Positions 1 to 9,691 of a stretch of 64,000 bases of DNA are shown piece by piece. Position 1 is the stretch's first letter, and each line of letters opens with the position of its first letter. The notes below the pieces were generated by a model. It did no database searches. It was given only the letters and a program-made list of their open reading frames with translations, and was not told where the DNA came from. A program made the position numbers and the translations under genes. Source of the DNA: Rhododendron vialii (taxonomy: Eukaryota; Streptophyta; Magnoliopsida; Ericales; Ericaceae); the NCBI RefSeq assembly GCF_030253575.1, contig NC_080569.1:8127501-8191500 (forward strand), given 5' to 3'.

Positions 1-691
1 TCAGTTCTTTTCTTTCTCTCTCTGTATCTATATGTCCAGTTTGAATAAGTAGCTAATACCCAGCTTAAAATGGAGATGTTTGCTGCTAAAGCTGATACCT
101 TATTGACCTTTTACCAGTACTTGACAACTAGTTGTTGGGTTTGTTCCCAAGTATTAGCTGCAGTATGATCTCAGTTAAATGTATGCTATGTAAGTTAATG
201 CCATGTATTTTTTTACCGCATGGAAACAAAATGCTCACCATTTTAGCAGGTAATTGCCTATCCATGTGTTAGTTTTTTGATGATTGGATTCGAAAGGACG
301 GGATTTGAGGTTGAATTCTATGGAGTTGCAGGAAGGTTAGCAACTGGAGGTAGATTGGTAATTCTAGATTGGAGAATTGAATGGAGATATTAAAGATGTG
401 TGTTGTTAAAATTCATGTATAAGTAAGATTTTTTGCAAGAGAATTTGATTAACTATCGCTAAGTTATTTCGAAATCATCCATCTAAAGAACTAAAAAAGG
501 AGAGGATTTTATACCTATTTTGCTTATACGTTCACACCAAATCTGTTTATTTTTTAACATCACATCTGTTTAGCTCAAATCGAGGAACCAGATAGCGTTT
601 TCACTTTCTAGCTTAACGTGATTACCAAAGATTTGGTTTGATGCATCTTTATGTATCTCACATCTGACATATCTGTGTTCTCCATTGGCAG
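1..691 (+). other. Intron 2 (3' part) of thioesterase copy A
   Basis: This stretch has no coding potential. It aligns base for base, with scattered substitutions, to about 5719-7060 in intron 2 of copy B. It lacks the LINE fragment and the Tourist-like MITE found in B, so it serves as the empty site for both. It ends at the CAG acceptor before the copy A terminal exon. Confidence 0.8.
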
Positions 692-835
692 GATGAGTTG
701 GAGATTACCGGAAGTCTTTTAGGTCAAAGAGGAGGTTATTCTGGAACACTCGTTCTTATAAGAAATAAAGCAACTGGGGAGGTTGTTGCTGAAGGTCGCC
801 ATTCGTTGTTTGGTAAACGCACGAGCAAACTCTGA
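692..835 (+). CDS. Hotdog acyl-CoA thioesterase copy A, last exon only (gene cut by window start)
   Basis: This is the terminal exon of a THEM2/ACOT13-like thioesterase, 144 nt including TGA. It starts after a CAG acceptor and reads DELEITGSLLGQRGGYSG and ends GKRTSKL. It differs from the same exon of copy B by only a few residues (for example YSG for YYG, and RTS for RPS). The upstream exons should lie left of the window, because bases 1-691 match intron 2 of copy B. No frameshift is visible, so the exon looks functional. The family hydrolyses medium- and long-chain acyl-CoA, usually as a tetramer of single hotdog domains. Whether the complete gene is intact cannot be judged here. Confidence 0.85.
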   Translation, partial: DELEITGSLLGQRGGYSGTLVLIRNKATGEVVAEGRHSLFGKRTSKL

Positions 836-2000
836 CTGTGTTTTGCTCGTAAAGCCTAAACAATTTCGCTTGGAATTTATGCATGGACGTTGTAGATTTC
901 AGGACCTAGTTTATTTTACATTACATTACATACTCTTTTGATGATACAATCATATACTCCAGCCGATATCTACGTCGAGTTAAATGGCTAGGAAAACAAG
1001 CTGGCAGTATTGGTTCTTGATGGCCCCCTTACTACGCTTGCTATGTATAAATTTAAATTGCTCTCTTTGAAGAGAAATTTGCAAACTGGATGGCTTCAAA
1101 TTGTACGCATGCAGCAGGGTGATCTATAGCCGAAGCAAAGTATTGGCTCAATCTAGATCCATGGCTCATTTGATACAAAGACAGACCGTACCCTCTCTTT
1201 TTTCTGGACATCCAGACTGTACCTTGTTCTGGACGCATGTGTTGCCTTCGGCAATTACTCCTTCCAAGGGTTAACATTGAGAGTGAATCCAGACAATTGC
1301 TAGAGTTGTTTCGTGCATGAGCCGGGGGCGAAATCTGTCTAAGGAAAATTTCGAATGCGCATCCCAAATTGACGGGTTAGTGTGAGCTCATTCATGCGGT
1401 TAAGGAATTTTGTTTGGTGGTCGAAAATTAGGTTGATATGCATGATTTTCTAATCCAAAAAATAGCAAAATTAAGAGGTTAATTATAATGTTTATATACA
1501 TCGATAAATCTAAATTTGCTTTAAAAATTGGTTCCGAAGACATTGCATTTTGATAACGACGCATGACTGCTTCCTTTACAATACTATCAACTTTTGAAAA
1601 GAAGGGAAAGTTTGGAATTTTTATACTTTTTGCGGGGTCAAAATACTAGTAAAATAAATTTAACTGGAAACTATCAAATGTCTTGTAAGATGTATCAAAA
1701 TGAGTGTGTACCTACTTCTCTCCACCCTTGATCCCACCAAAGGATTTTGTTCGGCTATACTCCTGCATTATGGGAAACTATTGGACTGTCCGGTGCTGGA
1801 GAGAAACTCATCGTTTCTACATTTATCTTCGAGTATGATTTGGAAATTGTGTTCTCGTAATTGTGAGTACGATAAGATAATTTTAGAGTGCATGTATAAA
1901 AAAGTAAATAAAAGAGAGTAAAGCATCCTGTAAAAACGTAAAAACATTCAAGAATGATATTTTTTCACTCCTCTCTCAGACTGCTCTTGTGTTTATTCAC
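836..2000. repeat. 3' flank of copy A, duplicated downstream of copy B
   Basis: The region downstream of the copy A stop reappears at about 7205-9410 downstream of copy B, including the stretch near 1700-1870. In B it is interrupted by a 1-kb hAT-like insertion. Homology fades just after 2000 (A) and 9410 (B). This marks one boundary of the tandem segmental duplication. No gene is seen in it; the open frames differ between the copies. Confidence 0.75.
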
Positions 2001-2317
2001 TTATTGACTTATTTTTGTCTTTATTAAAAAAAAATCGATTTCGATCATGATTTTAACCTTTTTTCAAATTCTTCTCATCATGACTAAGCAGTACTCCTTT
2101 TGGAGTAAGGCAAATGCTAACCGGTGCAATGTTGCACTTCTTATGTGAGCCCCTGAACCATAATTACCTACCTCTGCAGCTGCAGAATTCAGACTTGCAA
2201 CTGCAGTGTTCAGAAGTCTAAACTTTTAAAAGTTCAATTACAAATTTAACCTTTTCCTTTTTCCATCTCTAGTACATCTCAAGCAACTCAAATTTTTACG
2301 AGAAACAAAAATAAAAA

Positions 2318-2555
2318 ACCACTCGTTCCAAAAATCCAAATAAATACTTATTTTTTAAGAGAATAATTTCAAGCTCAAATTATGTATTTATGCAAATAAT
2401 TTTTTACTAATATGGATCTTATTTGATAGATCTCATTGAGATCTTTTAAATGGTGTAAAAAATAGAAAAATCATTTTTCATTTACATTAATTTTTAATTT
2501 GAAAATGTGAAAATAAGTTGTTTATTTTTTAAGAAGATTTCTGGAACAGGGAATG
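2318..2555. mobile_element. AT-rich MITE related to the element at 47.3-48.0 kb
   Basis: The interior (TTCAAGCTCAAA, then GATCTTATTTGATAGATCTC, then GTTTATTTTTTAAGAAG) matches the right half of the element at 47308-48005 in order and spacing. The ends read CTCGTTCCAAAAATCC on the left and TTCTGGAACAGGG on the right, a degraded version of the GTTCCGGAA / TTCGGAAC termini of that element. The exact ends are uncertain. It is non-autonomous with no coding capacity. Confidence 0.6.
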
Positions 2556-2619
2556 TCAGTCCATTGGAACTTTTAATTTCAATTAAGTGCTACAAACAAT
2601 CCATTTTACAGATTGAACT

Positions 2620-3705
2620 TTTAATTTTCAATCTGTTTGAACGAGTGCAAAAATTTTATTTCTCTGATCATTTTATCCTAAAAGGGTCATAACAAATTTT
2701 TTTTCTCTAGAGCTCTCATAATCAAATTTCTGCTTTATAGGGTCCCAAATAAAGAGTAGATGCTTAATTATGAGAGCCTGGAGACAAAAATTAATATGAC
2801 CCTTAGACTAATATGATAACAAAAATAAAATCTTTGCACTGGTTTAAACGGATTGATAATTAAAACACTTAATTTTTTTAGACTGATTATATATTACTAA
2901 AAATTATATGTACTAAAAATTATGGTTAAAAAATTAAGCGTTCCAATTTTCAATTCGTTTGAACCGATATGAAGATTTTCTTTGTTTGGATTGTTCTTTT
3001 AAAAAAATTCTCAACTCAAAAAACACTCATTACCCATACTTTCAATTATTACTCACCTTTATTTTCAATCATTATTCTCATTTTTTTTTCTCTATCTCTT
3101 TCCAAGCATTACTTTCATTTCTTTCTTCACTCATAACCCAACAAAATTTCTCAAAAAAATTTCAAAAACTCATTCAAACACAGCATTTACTTTTCTGAAC
3201 ATATTATTCTAAAGGGTTAAAATTATTTTTTTGCTTTAGGGCTCTCATAATTAAGTATTTGCTATTTATTTGAGACCCTATAGAGCAGAAACTTGATTAT
3301 GAGAATCTTATAGACACAAATTAAAATTACAACCCTTTAAGATAAAATGATAAGAAAAATAAAATATTTGCACCGGTTTAAACGGATTAAAAAATGGAAC
3401 ACTTAATTTTTGTAACCATATTTTTAATATATAAACAATCTAAAAAATTAAGTGTTCTAATTTTCAATCCGTTTGACCTTATTTTTCTGATCATATTATT
3501 CTAAAAGGTCATAATTATTTTTTATCTTTAGGGTTCTTATAATTAAGTATATGTTCTTTATTTGGGACCCTGTAAAACAGAAACTTGATTACAAAAGTCT
3601 TAGAAATAAAAAATTAATTATAACCCTTTAAAATTAAAAAATTAAAAAAATAAGATTTTCGCATCGATTTAAATGAATTAAAATTAAATTATATAATTTT
3701 TTATT
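2620..3705. repeat. Cluster of three related AT-rich foldback (palindromic) MITEs
   Basis: Three units of one palindromic family lie at about 2620-2862, 2945-3400 and 3450-3700. Each carries arms with TTTTCAATCCGTTTGA and its complement TCAAACGGATTGA-like end, around a core with CTCATAATTAAG and GGGACCCTATAAAG. The core of unit 1 is the reverse complement of the cores of units 2 and 3. Unit 2 is split by about 200 bp of unrelated TC-rich DNA (about 2985-3188). No protein-coding signal is present. Confidence 0.65.
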
Positions 3706-4034
3706 ATATTTTCCAATATATAAACGACTCCCTAAGGTGGTTCTAATTGACCATTTCGTACGGCTGGTTTTAATTGGTGGTCCCCGTAGTTAAAAAATTG
3801 GCAAGGTGGGTCATGGTGTTCCTTTGTTTTTTTTTTTTATCGTTAAGTCATGAATCCATGACTCATGGAGTTCTGGGTTGGGTTTTTGAAGGAGATGGGT
3901 ACAACAGTTCAAATGGGAGCGAGAAGAGACAGATTGTTGGGGGAGAGAGAAAAGTCAAAATTGTCTCATTCAAATAAAAAGGAGATAGGGTCTGCAATGA
4001 ATTGATGTGTATGTAGAAAGAAAGATAACTTTCC

Positions 4035-4147
4035 TGCACGTGAAACATTCTTAATAGGAAAGAAAATATTTAGTATTTTCTTAGGGGTGCACGTGAAACA
4101 TGCTTCATAGGAAAGAAAATATTTTAGTATTGTTTTCTTAGGGGTGC
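4035..4147 (+). promoter_or_regulatory. Tandem 53-bp repeat with two G-boxes upstream of thioesterase copy B
   Basis: Two direct copies of a unit containing TGCACGTGAAACA, GGAAAGAAAATATTT and TTCTTAGGGGTGCA lie about 170-280 bp before the ATG of copy B. Each carries the palindromic G-box CACGTG (4037-4042 and 4090-4095), the core bound by plant bZIP and bHLH factors. A third, broken repeat start (TGCATGG) follows near 4145. That this is a working promoter element is inference from position and motif. Confidence 0.45.
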
Positions 4148-4314
4148 ATGGTAGCTAGCACCTGTTAGCAGGACCAGTGTAGTAGTAGGAAGTAAAATTC
4201 ACGATAAAATTAATTCCATCGTACGCGTGGGAAATTGCCATCCCAATTCTCAACGCCGAAAAACGCGAGGGGAGAGGTCGAGAAAGCAAGCAGCCGAAAC
4301 GAGAAAAACCGGTC

Positions 4315-7204
4315 ATGGAGAAGGCGAAGGAGTTTCTAATGGTGAACGACCAAGCATCCGAGTCGGCCTCCCGACTCGCCGTCCCTCCTCACCCAGCGGG
4401 CATCGACCATGTCTTGCTGGAAGATATCGTACTCGAGGGAATCCGAGTCGACCGAGCCGAACCCGGTCTCGTCGTTTGTTCCTTCAAGGTCCCTCCCCGC
4501 CTCGCCGTAAGAACCCTCAAACCCCCCCAAAACCATCTTCCCAATTCGAACTTTCTCGATTTCGTCATCGTTATCCGGTCAAAATTTGGTTGAATCCCGA
4601 GCCCTAGTGAAATTTGCCGTATGTATTTAAACCTGCACATGTATTGATTTGGGTGCTGAATTCTGTAATTGTGTTCAACCCAGGATAGAGCGGGTGGTTT
4701 TGCGACGGGAGCTATTTCGTATTTGGTTGATGAAGTGGGTGGGGCTGCGATCAACGTTGAGGGTCTTCCGAGGAATGTCTCAGTGGATATGTCCATCTCG
4801 TTCCTTTCAGCTGCAAAGCCCGATGTAAGTCCCCACTTATTAGCTCCAAATTCCCACTTTGCTTAGTTTGCTTTCCGATGATTTGTCATACTTTGTGGCC
4901 CAATGTGTCCTTGATTACATCCCCAGGCATTGTTGATGTAATGCATAGCGGGTACATTTGGTTTAAGGGCTCATCACAACTATTAATGGGGGTTTGGTTT
5001 CACTCCGGTTCGATTTTTGGACTGCACTGGACAGTTCAAATTTGGACCATACATTGGTATAATTAATGGTTTGGATTTGCTCAGATCCGAACCATTGATT
5101 GTACCGATGTAATGATCCAGATTTGGAGACAGTCCAAATTAAGGACCTGAGAGAATCATTCCTGTTAATGGTATTGTGGAGAATTTGATGAATAAGGAGC
5201 ACTGGTTAACAGCAAAAGCTTGAAACTTTTCTCGAGCACTCCTCGCTTCTATTATGATTGTGAATGCTTCTCAAAGATGGTTGTCTTAGTCGGCTTTTGT
5301 TTCTCTGGAATGAAGGCAGAAAGCAATGACGAGTTCTTTGGAGTACTCGTACTATTGTGGTTCCTTACTTCCCTGCCAACCATCCCAAACACTTTTGCTT
5401 AAGTTGAATAAAATGTTCATTACAAATGGAATGGTAATTTCCCAACTCCATTGGGACTGCAGTTGGGAGGAAAGGCCATTTTATTGCTTGCTGAATGGTC
5501 CAGCAAACCAAACACTACTACTAACATAATTTTTGAATTTTCCTGAAGACCGTTTTAATTATTGAATTGAACAATACCGCAGTTCTCTTGCAAATATTGC
5601 TATGAAATGAAAAACCATCTGACCTCTTTCTTTCCCCTCAGTTCTTTTCTTTTTCTCTTATGTACTCTCTCTTTAGTGCCTCTCTTACATACTCTCCCTG
5701 TAGATCATCTTTCTTTCCCCTCAGTTCTTTTCTTTCTCTCTCTGTATCTATATGTCCAGTTTGAATAAGTGGCTAATTCCCAGCTTGAAATGGAGATGTT
5801 TGCTGCTAAAGCTGCTACCTTATTGACCTTTTACGAGTACTCGACAACTAGTTGTTGGTACGCAGCCTACACTATGATCTCAATTAAATATATGCTATGT
5901 AAGTTCATACCATGTATTTTTTTTTTCTTACTGCATTGGAAACAAAATGCTCGCCATTTTAGCAGATTATTGCCTATCCATATGTTAAGATTGGATTTGA
6001 AATGACGGGATTTGAGGTTGAACTCTATGGAATTGCAGGAAGGTTAGCAACTGAAGGTAGATTGGTAATTCTAGATTGGAGAATTGAATGGAGATATTAA
6101 AGATGTGTGTTGTTAAAATTCATGTATAAGTAGGATTTTTTGCGAAAGAATTCCGATTAACTATCACCAAGTTATTTCGAAATCATCAATCTAAAGAGCT
6201 GGACATGTCTACCGTAAATCAGGAGATGCAGTACTTAAGAGAGCGGATAGGATAGCTTTAGGTAGCATTGTTACAGGGAGGGGTAGACCTAAATTGACAT
6301 TAAATGTTGTTGTACGCAAAGATATGAGTATAATGGGTTTGTGGCTCTTGACAGAGCTCAATGAAAGAAAAGAATTCATGTAGCCGACCCCAAGTGATTG
6401 AGACATAAGGCTTGGTTTGGTTTGGTATCAATCTAAAGAGCTCATAAAAAAATTGGATTTTATACATATTGTGCTCATATGGTCACACACCAAATCTGTT
6501 TATTTTTAACATCAAATCTGTTTAGCTCAAATCGAGAAATCAGATAGCGTTTTCACTTTCTAGCTTAACGTGATTACCAGAGATTTGGTTTGATGCATCT
6601 TTATGGCTCCGTTTGTTTCGATGTTAAAATGTTTTACAATGTAAAATATTTTTTCAGAAAACACACTTCGAACTTTTATTTTCTGGTGTTTAATTAGCAC
6701 TTGAAAATAATTTCAAAAATCAACAAAATAGTGTAAAGAGAGAGGGGGGCTTAAATGGTGGAGAAATATGAGATTATTGGAATTGAACGTGGGTCAAGAC
6801 TGATGATCGAGGAAACTGAGCAATGAGAATTGCAGTAGAAGGTAGAAGGTTCATTTCAGAAAATAACTTACGAAAGATTTAAGGGTAAGTTATTTTCATC
6901 CAATTGATGGAAAATATTTTACATGTAAAAATATTTTCTCATTTTTTACACAACCAAATACAGGAAAATAGGTAAAATATTTTATCGAAAAATATTTTAC
7001 GTCTAAACAAACGGAGCCTATGTGTGTCACATCTAACATGTCTGTGTTCTCCATTGGCAGGATGAGTTGGAGATTACAGGAAGTCTTTTAGGTCAAAGAG
7101 GAGGTTATTATGGAACCCTCGTTCTTATACGAAATAAAGCAACTGGGGAGGTTGTTGCTGAAGGTCGCCATTCGTTGTTTGGTAAACGCCCGAGCAAACT
7201 CTGA
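4315..7204 (+). CDS. Hotdog-fold acyl-CoA thioesterase copy B (ACOT13/THEM2-like), intact
   Basis: There are three exons, 4315-4506, 4684-4824 and 7061-7204, with GT-AG introns and exact frame closure, giving 158 aa. The protein matches the plant thioesterase superfamily around the motif GGFATGAISYLVDEVGG (about residues 68-84) and VSVDMSISFLS. In the animal homologue THEM2 the Asp at the position of D80 is catalytic. A single hotdog domain fills the whole protein; the short N-terminus is not an obvious targeting peptide. It would hydrolyse fatty acyl-CoA esters, location unknown. The ATG was chosen because it gives the usual family length. Intron 2 is 2.2 kb and holds a LINE fragment and a MITE. 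Copy A (upstream) and pseudogene C (downstream) are tandem paralogues. Confidence 0.9.
6201..6426 (+). mobile_element. RTE-type LINE 3' fragment with 16-bp target-site duplication
   Basis: The fragment is a 5'-truncated LINE end whose translation gives the conserved C-terminus of plant RTE reverse transcriptases ([18 protein letters not shown], then a broken DIRLGLVW). It ends in the TTGGTTTGG-type tail. It is flanked by the perfect direct repeat ATCAATCTAAAGAGCT at 6185-6200 and 6427-6442. The corresponding site in copy A (about 476-500) has only one copy of a similar sequence and no insert. It belongs to the same family as the minus-strand fragments at 26.2 and 48.2 kb. Confidence 0.9.
6605..7018. 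mobile_element. Tourist/PIF-Harbinger-like MITE in intron 2 of copy B
   Basis: It has terminal inverted repeats GGCTCCGTTTGTTT on both ends, followed by inverted AAAATATTTTAC stretches, and an internal part without an ORF. The element is 414 bp. It is flanked by the trinucleotide TAT, and the homologous position in copy A (about 646-655) is uninterrupted. The 3-bp duplication and GGC-type ends fit the PIF/Harbinger superfamily, although TAT is not the classic TTA/TAA. Confidence 0.8.
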
Positions 7205-7484
7205 CTGTGTTTTGCTCGTAAAGCCTGAACAATGTCGCCTGGAATTTATGCATGGACGTTGTAGATTTCAGGACCTAGTTTATTTCACATTACATTATGT
7301 ACTCCTTTGATGATACAATCATGTACTCCAGCAGATATCTACGTCGAGTTAAATGGCTGGGAAAACAAGCTGGCAGTATTGGTTCTTGATGGCCCCCTTA
7401 CTACGTTTGCTATGTATAAATTCAAATTGCTCTCTTTGAAGAGAAATTTGCAAACTGGATGGCTTCAAATTGTGTGCATGCAGC

Positions 7485-8124
7485 GAGGGATGGCAATGGG
7501 GATGGTCCGGGGTAGATACCACTTTCCCTGTCCCCGAACCCAAATCCCTCCACATCCCCGCCCTAATCCCCACCGGGAATTTATTTTTACCTTCCATCCC
7601 CGTCCCAAACGGGGATTCAAAGATTCCAAAACTTTAAAAAAAAAAAAAAAAAAAGTCACCTACCATTACAAAATACAAATCATGAAACCAAATTCAAAAA
7701 AAAAAAAAAAAAACAATCTAGGCTGCCATTACAGACCAAATGTCAAGAAAAACTGCCACAGTTGCTGCCATAGTGCCATTACAAACTAAATCGAAATGAA
7801 AACAATCACATACCTGTTGCCATAGTGCCATTACGAACCAAATTTAAATTAAAACAGTCAATCACATAGCTGCTGCTATAGTGCATTACAAACCAAATTA
7901 AAATGAAAACAGTTTCAAACAAACAAGTGCAATAGAGCATTGGGAACTCTCAAGAACAGTCAACAAACAGTTGATTCCCAGCATATGCAGTTACCAAACT
8001 TGAAAGTTGAAGTGCCTATACAGCAGAAATAAGAGCATCGGTAGACTCTGGAACTTGTGTGCGTAAGTGTGTGTGTGTGACAGTGAGAGAGATAGTGTGA
8101 GAGACTCAGAGACTGTGAGTCAAA

Positions 8125-8165
<41 letters not shown>

Positions 8166-8280
8166 ACCATAGTAGAGAGGAGTAGACTAGAACTGGATGG
8201 AGACGTAAGTGTCCGGGAACCCTAACTTATGTATATATATAATAGACTAATGGCAGTGGCATAAATAAATGAAATTCTTA

Positions 8281-8314
<34 letters not shown>

Positions 8315-8491
8315 ACGGGAATTCGGGGCGGGGTGGGGCGGGGATGCGGCGGAGACTAACTCATATCCACCCCTACCCGTTTCCCACTTTTTTTTTTAAA
8401 TTATCCCCATACCTTATCCAATCTCCAAATAATTTCCGAATCCCCTATCTATTTGGGGCGGGGACCGGATCGGCCAAAATTGCCATTCCTA
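7485..8491. mobile_element. hAT-like non-autonomous element downstream of copy B
   Basis: A 1007-bp insertion is flanked by the perfect 8-bp repeat CATGCAGC (7477-7484 and 8492-8499), the hallmark of hAT transposition. The ends are GAGGGATGGCAAT and, inverted, TAGGAATGGCAAT. The subterminal regions are G/C-rich (GGGGCGGGG). Inside are poly-A runs, a (GA)n tract at 8127-8162 and a (TG)n(TA)n tract at about 8281-8313. Copy A has the uninterrupted site with one CATGCAGC near 1110. No transposase is encoded. Confidence 0.9.
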
Positions 8492-8620
8492 CATGCAGCA
8501 GGGTGACCTATTGCCGAAGCAAAGTAATGGCTCAATCTAGATCCATAGCTCATTTGATACAAAAACTGACCGTACTCTTTTTATTTCCTGAACATCCAGA
8601 CTGTACCTTGTTCTGGACCC

Positions 8621-8679
8621 TTGCCTTCGGCAATTACTACTTCAAGGGTTAACCCTTCGGCAATTACTACTTCAAGGGT
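8621..8679 (+). repeat. Short tandem duplication in the 3' flank of copy B
   Basis: The string CTTCGGCAATTACTACTTC with AAGGGTTAA occurs twice back to back here. Copy A (about 1245-1275) has a single, slightly different copy. This is a local duplication that arose after the A/B split. Confidence 0.8.
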
Positions 8680-9691
8680 TAACATTGAGAGTGAATCCAG
8701 ACAATTGCTAGAGTTGTTACATTTCATGTGTGTGTCCCGCGGGGGGCGAAAATTTCGAATGCGGACATCAGATTAACAGGTTAGTGTGAGCTTATTCATG
8801 CGGTTAAAGAATTTTGTTTGGCGGTCAAAAATTAGGTTCATATGGATGATTTTCTAATCTGAAAAATAGTAAAATTAAGAGGTTAATTATAATGTTTATA
8901 TACATTGATAAATCTAAATTTGCTTTAAAAATTGGTTCCAAAGACATTGCATTTTGATAACGATGCATGATAGCTTCCTTCGCAATACTATCAAATTTTG
9001 AAAAGTTTAGAAAGTTTGGAATTTTTATTTGAAAAAAGTTAAGGCAATTTATAGATTTTTGCGGGGTCAAAATAGTAAAATACATTTAAGTGAAAACTAT
9101 CAAATGTCTTGTAAGATATCAAAATGAGTGTGTACCTGCTTCTCTCCACCCTTGATCCCACCAAAGGATTTTGTTCGGCTATACTCCTGCATTACGGGAA
9201 ACTATTGGACTGTCTGGGACCGGTGCTCATCGTTTTAACATTTATCTTCGAGTATGATTTGGAAATTGTGTTCTCGTAATTGTGGGTACGATAAGATAAT
9301 TTTGGAGTGCATGTATAAAAAATTAAATAAAAGAGAGTAAACTATCCTTTAAAAACATTCAAGAATGATTTTTTCACTCCTATCTCAGACTGCTATTGTG
9401 TTTATTCACTTTGAGACTACGAAGAACTTACACTTCAATTATTTTCACTAATTTTGTCATTTTCCATGAATAAAGACAATCAAGAATGTATAAATTAACA
9501 AGTGTGCAAAATTAGTAAGGAGTATTTATTTTCACTCCTATCTCCTCTACGTTGCGGTTAATAATTTGGAGGTGCGAAAATCGCTCAAGAAGTTTCCCAA
9601 ATTCCTCACTAGAATATATATACAAATTTCCCGTCATCGATCAGCTGGGGGAGGTCGAGACTCGAGAAAGCAACTGAGCGAAAAAAATTAA

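Noticed and set aside
5025-5145. Weak inverted repeat in thioesterase B intron 2 (GGACTG...CAGTCC)
   Set aside because: Arms are short and imperfect, with no defined ends or target duplication.
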